64,000 nucleotides of DNA from Hydnum rufescens UP504 (taxonomy: Eukaryota > Basidiomycota > Agaricomycetes > Cantharellales > Hydnaceae), in contig MU129020.1 in NCBI GenBank assembly GCA_014904985.1, positions 41,381 through 105,380 on the forward strand, read 5' to 3'. Below are positions 37,956-49,325 of this stretch, in pieces. The number at the start of each line of letters is the position of its first letter. Position 1 is the first letter of the stretch. Under the pieces are notes generated by a model. That model searched no databases and was not told the origin of the DNA. It saw only the letters and a program-made list of their open reading frames with translations. The translations under genes and the position numbers were made by a program.

Positions 37956-39684
37956 ATGAGCAATTCGCCATCATCTTCTGCGCTGTCATTTCGGGTTCGT
38001 TTCATTTCTGCCTCGAACGGTAATACCTTTCGAGCTCGTCTAGGAAACTTGGTGCTTTTTCGGGAGAAAGATGGAAGCGTTATCAATGATTCTACACCAA
38101 ATCTTTGGACGCACACTTCTAGAGGTGTAGTGCCACACCTAACGCGAGATCATGTTTTAAAAATACCAGCCATTAAAGGGATTCATATCCCTTTCGAAAC
38201 ATAGTATGCATGCTCTTTTTATTTTATTTTCACAATCGCATCACTTTGGAGGTTTAGCCTGGAAGTCACTCCTCCTTTACCAACTTGCAGCCTGGACCAT
38301 ATCCGTTCCACAAGTTCCACGGATTTTCTCCAAAAAGACATATACTATCCCTTGGGCTACGTGATCCTAATGATCCTCAAGTGCTGCACGCGAACGGAAA
38401 TGACTATGTCGTCGCTCACTCGGTGCGCGGTTCTAAGAAGGTCACTGCAGCCTGCCATGACTTAATCTCTCCCGATTGAAAGGATTTCTTTCTTTACAGG
38501 TGACCCCATCGTCCTATCGATCCTTTGCTGCTAGTCTTCGCCCGGATATCCTCTTCTCTCTCCCCGACATACCATACACGCCAGTTCCACACTCCCAAAA
38601 GCGCGTCACCAAGTCTATAGAGCGCAGCTTACTCTGGCTGACGGATCAATTAATTGATCACATTTCTCGAGATGTTGCTCCCCCCGCGATCTTCGTGCAC
38701 TTGCTCGGAGGGCTGGTATCAGAAGCACGCTCGGCTTTTGCGAATGGACTTCTCGAACCCTTGAAGGAAAAGCCGCACATTCGTTACCCGATGTCCCCTT
38801 TCTAGACCAAGGCGTATTTGGTTACGTCCTCGACCTCCTCCCTATCAGGCACTCCCTTTCGTCGGGGCCATCGGAGCCTCTTCCTCTTCCTATCGTTACA
38901 TCCCTCCTTCATGCTTCCCTTGACCCCCTCCCTCAAACGAAACCCCGCCTACTGACAGGATCCTCTTCGCCGCATGAAATACTACATCATATTCTTCATT
39001 CCGGTGTTGATCTCTTCGACAGTGCGTGGGCTCAGCGAGCTGCAGACTGGGGCATTGCACTCGATTTCTGCTTCCCCGTTCTGCGACAAGATATAACAAA
39101 GGGCCAAGCCATTACTGCGCGGCCAGTCGCTCATAATTTGTATGACGAGCTATACGCTACGGACTTCAAGAGGCTGGCGGTGGACTTGCTAGGTTCTGCT
39201 GAGCTAAAGCACGATAGCGCTGGCGAGGATAACGAAAAACGAATATGTCCTTGCACCGCCTGCTCGCCTACGTTCTCATCGTCACTGCAGCTCAGTATGA
39301 TCCCCGAGACAGTCGACGCTCCTCAGATACAAGAGATGCGGGATGTCGCGGCACCACCGTTCACCCGTGGGTATATCCACCATTTGCTGGCATACCCATG
39401 AAATGTCCGCGCACGCATTGCTCGTTTCACATAACCTCTCCGTACTGGATGCATTCTTCGCGGGCGTGCGAGAGGTCCTTTCCGCCCCGAATGGGGAAGA
39501 GCTCTTTGCGCTGGAAGTAAATAATTTCAGCCGAGTGTATTTAGACACTCTGCTGGGCAGCGATGGCGTGATGGAACAAGGGAAAGCCTCGTGGAAGAAG
39601 GTTGATCTGGCTAGAGGAAAGGCCGTTTCAAGCGAGAGAGGGAAGAAGTTTAACGGAGCTGAAGATTGCCTTGTACAGGCGTAA
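37956..39684 (+). CDS. QTRT2: Queuine tRNA-ribosyltransferase accessory subunit 2 (TGT family)
   Basis: This is the non-catalytic partner of eukaryotic TGT, which swaps G34 for queuine in GUN-anticodon tRNAs, often at mitochondria. From MSNSPSSSALSFRVRFI the protein runs ARLGNLVLF, TPNLWTHTSRGVVPHLT, PGPYPFHKFHGFSPKRH, LRDPND and VAHSVRGSKK|VTPSSYRSFAASLRPD (intron about 38,440-38,500). Then come GGLVSEARSAFANGLLEPL and LDQGVFGYVLDLLPIRH. Zinc ligands are CPCTAC (about 39,250) with the His of YIHHLLAYPHEMSAHALL downstream, the family C-x-C-x2-C...H pattern. VSHNLSVLDAFFAGVREVL closes the barrel. The frame shifts by one between LKEK and AAHSLPDVPFLD near 38,770 in an A-run, either an error or a lesion. 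Intron 1 is about 65 bp. Confidence 0.9.
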
Positions 39685-40112
39685 CAGGGGAGCGGGGGGT
39701 TATAGATATATAGGCCGTGTAATAGGGGATATTACCTTGCTTGCAAGGTCACTCCCAGCCCAATATTATCTAATCACCGCTGTTTCCTGCACTCTGATTG
39801 GTTCTTTCACCGCGACGTTTCCTGCATTCTGATTGGCTCGCATGTGTGATAGGCCTCGTGACCTCGTAAGGCTTGCATGGTACCTATGCCCTGTCCCTGC
39901 TCATCATCTACTTGGTTTACTTTACTTATGCCTCTCTTCTCCTTATTGTGTGGTTGGATTGCTTCGTGTTACACCGGTAAGTACAATATCTCGTCATACG
40001 GCCACATCGTACTGTGCTTTGCATCCACACTCTCACCCTGCCGTTACCTCCACGCTGTTATTGCGTGCCATTAGTAGTTGTACTTCCCTCAGCATGGTTT
40101 GTTGCTGATATC
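39685..40112. other. Intergenic, no gene seen
   Basis: Between the QTRT2 stop and the helicase remnant. A near-repeat (cactctgattggttctttc / cattctgattggctcg) occurs near 39,790-39,840. Open frames on + are hydrophobic but unlike any family. Confidence 0.45.
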
Positions 40113-40560
40113 TTACCTGTCATTGCTGTACGTGTTTTTATACTTTTTCTGCGTGAATCGGTCAAGATCCCTCAGGCGGGCATCCTCCGCCTCTAGAATT
40201 CTACATGCAGGCGTCGTGAATAATGCGTCATCAAAGTCACGGATGAGCTGAATTGTGTCTTTTCCAGAACTTTGTGATAGCGCTACATAGGCATTGAAGG
40301 CTGTAAGCCTCCTGGTCGGCGGTTGACCAATATCGACTAGAACGTAAGGTATTGTCTGCCCTTGAGCACGGTAATATGTAAAACTGTTTGCCTGGGTCAT
40401 AGGGAGCTGGCGGCGTTTGACAGACTTGCTGGCTGTCTTTTTTTCCTTTTTTGATTGGGTCTGGAACGAGCGCTCCACCGGGAATATCGGTACCACTCCA
40501 TCATCAAGATCGCTGATGACGCTGCCACTTGTACGGTCGCACCTGCCATAACACTCTCGT
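40113..40560 (-). pseudogene. Helitron-type PIF1 helicase C-terminal remnant
   Basis: The readable protein contains RRQLPMTQANSFTYYRAQGQ, TIPYVLVDIGQPPTRRLTAF and NAYVALSQSSGKDTIQLIRD. It ends DLDRFTQKKYKNTYSNDR. The AQGQT motif plus YVALSQSSG is the last helicase motif region of PIF1-like helicases, seen in fungal Helitrons. No Walker A motif, Rep nuclease or upstream helicase motifs are present, so only the terminal part remains. The same open frame runs on into 40730, but there it is antisense-frame noise within the last exon of the DUF7719-like gene. Confidence 0.7.
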
Positions 40561-40606
40561 GCCACACTCCCAAGCAAGGTCAGTGGCGCAGCGGCGCCCC
40601 CTCTAG

Positions 40607-41429
40607 TTAATTGGCATGGCTGAGATTTACAAAAACAATCTTGAGATCGAGATATTGCACTCCCGCTGCGACGGCGGCGAGACTGAGAACGGCTGGGCCA
40701 AGGGTCAATTGCACCACCACATAGACCCATATAGTGGCAAGAGGCGGTCCCTATTGGAGATGCCTTGAAGTCATAGTATGCTGACCTTGCGCAGTTCTCC
40801 TACCTGACGTGTTACTTGAAGCATGGCTCCGTGATTGACGACGTATATGAGGCGCAGTCCGGACGCTATAGAGACCCAGAACATAATGAACTGCGTTCTT
40901 CGCTCTGATTTTATATTGTGGCCTAGAGGGATAGTGTACTTAGTGAAGGGTCAATGTCCAAGAGGTTACCGCAGTACTGAAAAACACGAAGAAAGAGATT
41001 GCTATGAAAGGTCAGGAGAGAAAGAGTATGGAAAGGAGAGACCATCACACCTGGTATGGCAGAGGCCAAGTGCTTCAGCTCTCCGGATACGGTGGGATGT
41101 TGGCCATATTGTTGTTGCACAAGACTAGCAGTGGAAGCACTAGTGAGATGGTGTTCATCAGATTTCCAAGGTACCCCTCACATGTCCATCAAGAGGTAGA
41201 AAAATGAGAGCGGAATGATAAGAAGGACAGCATCGAATATTCGGTCAGCCAGGTCACCAGAGGGAGGTTCGTCCACGGCAGAAGACCTGTCCATGTCGCG
41301 ATGAAGAACGCGCGCGTTGGGTCCATCATAATCTTGGAGTATCCCAGAGTCCTGGATTAGTCGCCACTGCTCATCCTCTGGGATAGACGAGCTTTCCGTT
41401 TTTGGTTCTTGACGTTTTCGTTTGGCCAT
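40607..41429 (-). CDS. DUF7719-like multi-pass membrane protein
   Basis: A conserved fungal protein of unknown role. From ATG at 41429 (MAKRKRQEPKTESSS) it runs EDEQWRLIQDSGIL, LADRIFDAVLLIIPLSFFYL and LMD. A gtgagg...ctag intron joins this to ILVQQQYGQHPTVSGELKHL. Further exons read VFFSTAVTSWTLTLH, RTQFIMFWVSIASGLRLIYV and VNHGAMLQVTRQ. The last exon gives TIWVYVVVQLTLGPAVLSLA and ends FVNLSHAN (stop 40607-40609). About four hydrophobic segments are visible. The YGQHPT signature after the first membrane segment is what I used to assign the family. The exon near 41,000 needs a non-obvious splice. It diverges from the dioxygenase gene. Confidence 0.72.
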
Positions 41430-41533
41430 GAGGTCGGAAGACGCCGACGTCGGCTTGTTCGTGATCGCGCGCAATCTTCTATTAATCTTGCACACATATA
41501 AGACAGGAATTGCCATGGAGTTTGTGGTTCACA
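41430..41533. promoter_or_regulatory. 104-bp divergent promoter with perfect 12-bp palindrome
   Basis: It separates the DUF7719-like gene (-) from the TauD gene (+). The perfect palindrome gccgacgtcggc lies at 41443-41454 with a CRE-like GACGTC core. A TATA-like catataag sits at about 41,495, some 32 bp before the TauD start codon. Confidence 0.5.
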
Positions 41534-43207
41534 ATGGCTCCCACTGCTCAATCCAAGCACGGTAACCAGATAGCCAAACCAAATGGCACCAATGCCTCTT
41601 TCAATCCCTTTTATTCTCCTCCTCCTGCTGTAGACTTTACGGAGGACTACGAATACAACAAATATAAAGTAAGGCAGCTTATCGACGACATCGGGTCAGC
41701 TGTTGACCAGTCTCAAGCCGACGTTCCCTAAAGTGGATTGGGAACCTCTGACTGAGTTCGAGGTATCGGATCGAGGCCTTCGTGCAGATCCTGCGAAGAA
41801 AGCCTTGTTATCTGCTGCTACCAAAGTCGACCATATCACCCCTGCAATCGGAACCCGCCTGCAGGGACTCGATCTTCGTCAGCTCTCGGATACTCAGAAG
41901 GACGAGCTGTGAGCCTTCCGTTCTACCGAGCCCGCATTCGTCTAACGGTACTTGCAAAGAGCACTGTTAGTAGCTGAAAGGAGCGTAGTTGGTGTGTGCC
42001 CCCCTTTACGGTTTCCAAATCGTGTGCGTTTATTGTCATCACGTATCTAGTCTTCGAAGATCAGGCTATCTCCATCCACGAGCAGCTTGAACTAGCTCGC
42101 TCCTTTGGTCCTCTTCACAAGCATGCAACGACAGCTGTCCCCGCTGAACCTGGCCTCGAAGAAGTACATGGTATGCGAATATCCCGCTATATCGTGGACC
42201 ACACCCCATTGAATTTGCCATCTCTCAGTGGTTTATTCGGATGGCAGCCGACCCCCAGACACCACTGCGTACTCTCAGCTTGAGCTATTCCATAGTGACG
42301 TGACATACGAAGTGAATATTACTGTATTGGTTGTCGACAAGGTCTTTGTTTACTATTCCCGGACATGATAGATTCAACCTCCGGGGACAACCTCTCTGAA
42401 GCTAATATCTAGCCCTTCAGTGGGCGGCGATACGCTATGGTCATCAGGGTACGTTGGCTTCCATGGATTCCATTTTCCCTGGAGCTGACCAAGTGCCTGG
42501 TTGCGGTTCTAGATATGCTCTATACTCTTCCCTGTCCCCATTTTTCCAAAAGTACTTGGAGAGCTTGAGTGCACTCCATAGTGCAGCCGAACAAGCTCAG
42601 GGATCGCGGGCCGCAGGTACACACGTCCGTCGAGAAGAAATTGAGACAATTCATCCTGTTGTACGGGTGCACCCGGTCACTGGTATGTTCATTGTGCACT
42701 TTCTCCTGGATCAAATGAAGTGATGTGTCCTTGGGTAATTTGGATAAGGTTGGAAAAGCGTGTTCGTCAATCCTGGTTTGCAGTGCCTTTCCAACTTGTG
42801 TTCTTTGTCCTCTTCTTGAAGGATACTCGTTCTTTCAGGCTTCACGCGCAAGATTGTCGGCGTTCCTAAAGCCGAGTCTGACGCAGTGCTCACCTTCTTG
42901 TTCCGTCAGATCAGTGAGAATGCGGAGTTCCAAGTCCGTGTACGATGGAGTAAGAACCAGGTGGTATTTTGGGATAACAGGGTGAAGATTGTGGCATTGA
43001 CGCTTGTTTTCGGGATTTCACTGCTGAATATAAGTTTCACTTATAGGTGACGACCCACAGTGCTACATTCGATTTTTTCCCAGAAAACGGCACGCGCTCC
43101 GAGCGACTCCACAGGCCGAGAAACCCTTGAGCGTGCAGGAGTACGAACAGGGGGGGGAGGATCGCGAAAGACCGTCAGAAAGAAATTTGGAAAAGCCTGG
43201 GGTATGA
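41534..43207 (+). CDS. TauD/TfdA-family alpha-ketoglutarate-dependent dioxygenase
   Basis: This is a non-heme Fe(II)/2-oxoglutarate oxygenase, related to taurine, sulfonate and phenoxyacid dioxygenases. Exons read DFTEDYEYNKYK | PTFPKVDWEPLTEFEVSDRG (49-bp intron 41669-41717), ALLVAERSVV|VFEDQAISIHEQLELARSFG, EEVH|VVYSDG, LELFHSDVTYE, PPGTTSLKLISSPSVGGDTLWSSG, LYSSLSPFFQKYL, VTGWKSVFVNPGFTRKIVGV and RWSKNQVVFWDNR. Iron ligands are His and Asp of FHSD and the distal His of TTHSATFDFF. The Arg for 2-oxoglutarate is in RHALRATP, but a one-base loss near 43,085 puts RHALR out of frame with FDFFPE. Without correction the product ends soon after FDFFPEN. The C-terminus ends NLEKPGV. The substrate cannot be predicted. 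Confidence 0.9.
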
Positions 43208-43652
43208 TCCTGATAAGCAAGCCAGGGGAGGAACCGAGGCTTCGAATGACCTGGTTAAGGCCAAGGTGTATAATGATTGATGGGTAGAAGCTCGATGCAC
43301 TGCGCCGCTTAGGTTTTTTGTACAAATGTATGTTGCAGACAGCCTTCAGGGAACGTGTGAATGATATGTGTACTCTTACCGATCTTATGAAGGCTCCTGC
43401 AAATTTCACCCAAGGTAGACATTGTACAATCGGACAAGAAAATGTAGCCACATAGTCATGCAAGTATACACCCGCCTTGACGGCGCGCAATTTACGTGGC
43501 AACGGCTGTAGCTACGCGGCCCCCCCAGCGTAGATGAGAAGGTTGACAGCACCACACGACAACTCCGAAGATGTAGGACTGGTTAAACACTCACGACAGC
43601 GGGAGTTCAGCCACGGGACCACACTGCGTCGACACTAGCAGCAAAAGTGAGC
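43208..43652. other. Intergenic, convergent 3' ends
   Basis: Lies between the dioxygenase stop and the Rai1/DXO stop. Nothing else recognisable. Confidence 0.5.
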
Positions 43653-45058
43653 TCAAGACGGGGAAAGATTCACAACACGATTCTGATAGAATCGCGAAGG
43701 GAGGAAACCAACTCGATCCTCCCCATTTCGAACTTCCTCGAGCTCTCTCGGATCCTCTATTCGCCTAACGTGAATTCCTTCTTTGGGCAAGAATGTCAGC
43801 CTCCAGACCACAGATGGGTCATGTGGCGGATCGCTCATAGTGGCCCGCAAGAAAGCGAGAAAACGCTCGGCAAAATCTAGGCATGCGCCAGCGTCCCCAC
43901 GAATTTTGACCCTTTCCACGAACGATACGTGGGATATCAAGGGTCTGGAAAGTTCGGGTGGATTGCACAATTCCTTGGGGGGAACGAAAGCCGACGAATA
44001 TGTCCTGCGGACAGACAATATGTGAGGAAAGAAATTCCCCGAGTACTCGGGTTCATACCGGGACACCAAGTAAAAATGACTGGGCCCAAAATTTCAATAA
44101 TTTCCTGGCGAAGAGTTCGTCAAAAGGCAACCCGACGGGAGGAACAAGCACATCTCACTTGTCAAATCGCGCTTCATCTCCCTTGTGCCTCAATTCTTGG
44201 GAAGTCTTGAGTTCGACGAGAGAGCTAGTATTTCCCTTGTAGGGTCCTTAGGATCGGAATTAGAGCAAGCAATGGCGACCAGTAAATGTCATCTCACCCT
44301 TGACACAATCGACTTCACCGCCCAAAATCAAACGCGAGGAGCCAAGTTTCGTTTCTACAACATGGCACCACTGTACGTTCGTGTTTACATCGCCTCCCCA
44401 ACCTGCAGGGACTCCGGGGATGGTTACGGGGTCTCGTATCCCAGGAGATGACGTCGTGCAATAGCTCTCAAAAGAATATCCAAAATATGAAAAAAGGCGG
44501 TGTTGGGGAGTGAGGTCCCGTCTTTCATTGGAATTTAATCAATTGAGATCCACTAGTGTGGAAGGGGGGGAATTACTTTGCACGGAGTTGGGCTTCAGTA
44601 ACATGTTCTTCGAGATATATCATGCCATTGACAAGCATAGCGTTGAGAGTCCACCCTTCTCTCTCCTCATATGGAGCAATCACAAGTCTCCCTCGTGCAC
44701 GTGCGGATAAGTCTCGCGTAAAAGCACCCCAGATAACGAGTGTCCCTCACTTGGTCATGACTCCTCTCCAAGTAACAATACTAGGCCGCCGAGAAGCTTT
44801 CAGTATTTCTTCACGCTCTAAACATTCCAACAGGGCATCTAATCGGCCTCGATCCTCTTCACGTTTAATCCAGCGCTCATAGCCATAAGAAAGATCGATT
44901 CTCGGAGGTGGAACCATGAAATATTTCATCGAGGAATTAGAGAATTCGAGAGCATGTGATTCATCGTGCGAGAATGTGAGCAGCGTCCTCGGGCGCTGGA
45001 ATAGTGGCGGACGGACTGCCTCTGGCCTTGCTGGAACTCGAAACATGGATGTATACAA
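43653..45058 (-). CDS. RAI1: Rai1/DXO-family decapping and pyrophosphohydrolase protein
   Basis: This nuclear enzyme removes incomplete or non-canonical 5' caps and in fungi partners the 5'-3' exonuclease Rat1. From ATG at 45058: PLFQRPRTLLTFSHDESHAL, MKYFMVPPPRIDLSYGYERW, IKREEDRGRLDALLECLERE and VTWRGVMTK. A short intron then leads to LVIAPYEEREGWTLNAMLVN, MIYLEEHVTEAQLRAK. The next exons contain NTNVQWCHVVETKLGSSRLI, GGEVDC (acidic metal site), LVELKTS (the E-x-K motif) and LLKFWAQSFLLGVP. The last exon reads GFRSPQGIVQ, RIVRGK, CLDFAERFLAFL, VVWRLTFLP and VRNGEDRVGFLPSRF. All expected family blocks are present in order. The start is 83 bp from that of the divergent LRR gene. Confidence 0.9.
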
Positions 45059-45141
45059 GTGAACAGAACGGGATTCTCCGACGCAACCCTAGTACCTTGA
45101 AATCACTTGTAAAGTTTCCACTGATCAATTCGCGCATTTCG

Positions 45142-48100
45142 ATGCCCACCTCTTCTTTACGCTCTTCAGCAGTAGGATCTGGGAATGAGAAAGATCCCCA
45201 TAGATCTGTCGTGGGCTCCACTGCGCCTGGTACTCCTTCCCCGTCGCGTCTTCCGATGCCTTCGATTCGACCTCGGCGTTCCATGGCCTCTTTACCCAGT
45301 CCTCCGAATTCCAAGTCTCCTGTTCGCAGCCAAGCGACTACCAGCACCCCCCAGGGGCTTAATAGGGTGTCTTCTACGCACCATTCACCAGCACCGGTTC
45401 CTCGACCACCTATTGCGACTATACGGACTCAGCGTTCCTTGAGTGCACTGAAACCTGCAGCAACCCCAAGAGCTTCTCCTACCACTCCTACCAAGGTGCC
45501 TCCGGTCCCAACAATTCCGCGAACCAAAACCCCCACTCCCAGTCGGACTACCAAGCCTAAGGCACAGGAAGTAATTAATGCACCTTCAAGTCCTGTACGG
45601 CCAGGGGCTAGTATCAGAGAACAAATTGCCCAGCGGCGTGCGGAAGTTAAGAAAGCGCAAGCAAATAAACATAATACTGGATTTAGTATTGATTCAGTGA
45701 ATATTCCTGATGATGTGCATTGGGCACCAACAATAAAGGGACCAGAGGATGCAGAGGATGATTTATTAGGGCGTCCAAGTATTCGACAGACGATCGAAAA
45801 GGCGCGGACGACTGGTGTTTAACTTTTGAAAGCGCCTGCCGTCATTTCGAGGCTAATGCTATTTCCCAGGTGTCCTCAATTTGACGTCTCGCCAAGTGCC
45901 TGCGTTGCCCACTCTATTATTCACCATGCACCTCGGCGTGACTCCGAAACCACTAAAATCGGCTTCGAATTCGACTCTGGGGCAAGATAACGTGGAGTCA
46001 TCTGTTACATGGCGAGCAATGCACGCCCACTACATTGATGCCCCTTTTATTTAAACCCCAATGCCTAGGTATGAAGCACAAGACTTGACTGTGCTCAAGG
46101 CCGGTGACAATGACATCGAGGAATTGCAAGTGAGTGGGCTGAAGATTCATGGCTTTGTCGTGTCTTGAAGCGCTCTCGACGCCAGGAAGAGATTGGGCTG
46201 TTTGGAAGTCTGAAGTCGATTGATGTACGGATTTTTTGCCAACTGCGATTAGGATTCGGAGACTTGACTAGGGTCGAATTTTAGCTACATAGAAACCGAC
46301 TTTCGGTACTGCCGCCAGAATTCTGTGACTTGGGGTTTCTCACTCATCTCGATGTCAGTTCCTGTCTATTCGAAGTGATGCCCCTGTCTTGGCAACTCTA
46401 CCATCTCTGCTATCCTTGAATATCTCGAACAATCGGTTGACTTCACTATCTCTCGCATTACCGTCCGATTTCCGCAAACCAATGCCTTCTGATGCGTTTT
46501 ATGCCCCTACATCACGCCTTCCCGATCGCCCATTCCCCTCACTTCAGATATTACTTGCCTCAGGAAACAAAATAACCTGTGGGACTTTAGGTGCGGTCCC
46601 TTCGACACTTCTCAAGATTGATTTGAGCCAGAATCCTCTCGGCGATGACGGAATGGATGCATTTCTCCCGTCCCTGGGAAATCTCGCTGCGCTGAAAGAC
46701 GTTCGCTTACATGACTGCGATATGTCTGATGTGGGCCTGCCCGCCGGGCCACTCGCATCCACATCATTCCCGAAACTCGAAGTGCTTGATCTTGGTGGCA
46801 ATGATCGCCTTTCGGAGGTTCGGGTGCGTGAAGCCCTTCTTCCCGATAGGAAGGTCGTTATCGTTCGGGATGTCGAAGTGGATGCTGGTGGAAGTGACTC
46901 GGTGCGATTGTCTGTTGGGAAAGTGATCAAGAAAGAAGCTTGGGAAATCGAGGTCAAGCGAAAGACTGCGCTGCGCAATGACCATGTGGAATCGCCTGGT
47001 GATGAAGGAGGGCTCTTTGGGCTTGGCTTTGGGTCTGGCTCCAAGGCTCAACAAGCTCGTAAGGTAGGTAGTGTCACCACAAAGACCAACCTGCATACTT
47101 CCCCCTCTCCAGAGCCTTCTCTTGTGATTCAAAAGGAACAGTGGGAGATCGATGCCGAGGCAGGTTTACATACGGCAGCAGGGCGGCGTCGGGCAGAAAT
47201 TGCAGCTGCTGCAGCTGAAGAAGCTTCTATCCAAGCACGACACACAGCTGAAGTGGAGACTGCGGCTAAGACTGGGGCTTCGCTGGACAAATATTACAAT
47301 GCATCCCATTCGTCACTCATCCTCCCATCAGCGCTTCCGGTGACCCGCAGAATCTTGCCTACACATGGTCGGGCAATGTCAGTCGGGACTACTGGCCCCT
47401 CTCTCGTTAGTGATCCCTTGGTGCCGATGCAGACACTTCCATTACCACTTATCGAGAGCCACCCTTGGAGCACGACACTACGAGTCTTGGAACTAAGCAA
47501 CCGACGCAGTGACGTCTGTTTCCTTTTATCCGGGGCTGTGGACATTTGTCTACCACGACTAGAAGAATTGAAACTGGACGGATGCAACCTAGGGGATGTC
47601 GTGCGTCTGGTATCGTCGACGGAGGGCGAGACCCAAGAACGACTGATAATAACAGTGAGACGACTGTTCCCGAATGTGCGCAGCCTTGACCTCTCGTACA
47701 ACCTTCTGACGACACTTCATGGGGTCGAGGAATATTTCCTGCCACCGGCTGCGCCGGTGGGTCCGGTGTCTGGATTGAAAGTCCTGCGCGCTAGGGGGAA
47801 TAAGATTGGGACCGAGGGTCTGGAGGCGCTTGTGAGTGTTGGGAAGCGCCTGCAAGGAGCTTCATCGGGATTGGACGGGTGGAGAGGCGAAGAAGTGGAT
47901 TTACGAGAGAACGAGATCGCGAAGGTACGTGAACGCCAACATGGGCTCTACTGTTGAACGTACCATCCTCCTGGATCTGACCGAATAACACTATCTAGCT
48001 ACCGCCCGAATTGGGGCTGTTGCGGCTGGATATCTTATTGGTGGAAGGAAACTTGTTTCGCAGTCCTAATCGGCGAATCTGGGAGCGCGATGGTACGTGC

Positions 48101-48191
48101 TACTCCGAAGCGGATTACTTGCCGTCCTCATCCACCTGATCATTATACAGGTACCAAGGGGTTACTGACCTGGTTGCGCGACTCCCTCTGA
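45142..48191 (+). CDS. Leucine-rich-repeat protein, LRRC40-like
   Basis: The chosen ATG (45142, MPTSSLRSSAVGSG) keeps the gene clear of Rai1/DXO; the frame is open further upstream. The N-terminal 230 residues are Ser/Pro/Thr-rich and probably disordered, then REQIAQRRAEVKKAQANKHN. LRRs begin at VLNLTSRQVPALPTLLF (about 45,870) and continue YEAQDLTVLKAGDNDIEELQ, LFGSLKSID, LHRNRLSVLPPEFCDLGFLT, LLSLNISNNRLTSLSL and LQILLASGNKI. A helical Ala-rich insert (AGRRRAEIAAAAAEEASIQ) separates them from a second LRR block: VRSLDLSYNLLTTLHGVEEY, LKVLRARGNKIGTEGLEALV and LPPELGLLRLDILLVEGNLF. The end TKGLLTWLRDSL resembles LRRC40. LRR arcs usually bind proteins; the partner is unknown. Confidence 0.85.
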
Positions 48192-49325
48192 TAAGCATAT
48201 TGTGTACATATATAGTGCAGTGGTTAATCGTTGATGGCGGCAACGGCAACAAAAGGACATGTCTATTGAGCACCCAAACAGAGTACTACTTTGCTTTCGA
48301 ATGTTATCGACATTTTTCGTGGAGAGCGGAACGTCACTCAAGAGATGGGCTTATTGTGAACGATTCTCAATCACGCGGATTGCATCTACTGTACATTCAG
48401 ATATAACATCAGCCAGATCTCAGGACTGCAGAACAGCTAGTTGCACATACGCCTCCCGATCTTGCGCTCTTTAGAATATGTATGGGAGAGAAACCATTGT
48501 CAGGGGCACAAGCTAGAGTACGAAGTCCAGACTTGGGCTTGGGACCTGGACCATGGACGGGGGAATCGCAAGCAGCTTAAGTCCTCGAGCCTCCCTAGGC
48601 TGACCTGGTTGTAGACTCCACTGGCAAGTCTAATTCCAAGAGTACTGTACAAAGGCCATATATCATGCCTATAAAGGTCAAAAACATTGAAAACCTCGCC
48701 CTGTTACGATCCCACTTCCCCCAGGCCCCCCGCCTCCCAGGGACTGCATGCGTGCAGGGCTCCATAATACGTCTGAATATGTGAGGTCTCATCATCTCAT
48801 TGGGAATGGTTTTGGACTGGTCCTATCGTATTCATTCTTCACGCATGGTTCTTTGCCGATATGCCTCACAATGCGTCAAATTGTATGCCTCAAAAGCAAT
48901 TGCCTTTCAAGATGAGCGATCGCAGTGCTGTCTATAATGATACCGGTAAATAGAAAACGACTACAAAAAAGGTGCCGTCAAGAAGCAATTATATGTACCA
49001 GACAAGAGCTCAAAGGCTGAAGAAAAGAGAAAGAAACCAGTTCGATCATGTAGAATACTGTAATACGAGTCCACCCAAGTTTTTTTTTTTGGGGGGGGGG
49101 GGTTACAATAAAGATAGTCATGGAAACAACGGGTGGAGAAAAAAAAAGATAGAAACAATAACAAAAAAAACCTTTAGTGATGTCATGTCTATTGTGGATT
49201 ATGACCATGGCGCGGGGGATGTGCTGAATGAATAAGGGGATGAGTGGGGAGATAGGGGTCGCAGTATGCGTGGATCAACCACGCGAGCCCCTGGTTATAT
49301 TTGTGTCAAATTGTTGCCTCCGTAT
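48192..49325. other. Intergenic, with a T11-G12 homopolymer tract
   Basis: No gene is supported. A run of eleven T followed by twelve G at about 49,080-49,102 is the only striking feature. Adjacent sequence is A-rich (aaaaaaaag near 49,140-49,170). Short frames here have no motifs. Confidence 0.6.

Noticed and set aside
40113..40730. A single 205-residue gene in this open frame
   Set aside because: The part beyond about 40,600 overlaps the last exon of the DUF7719-like gene in another frame; only the leftward half has helicase motifs.
44640..44670. An apparent frameshift in Rai1/DXO near PYEER-EGW
   Set aside because: On rereading the bases the frame is continuous (gaggagagagaagggtgg), so no lesion is claimed there.
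44961..45347. A 5' extension of Rai1/DXO through the minus-strand frame
   Set aside because: Known family N-termini begin shortly before the PRTLLTF block, and the plus-strand Ser/Pro-rich frame of the LRR gene explains this open stretch.
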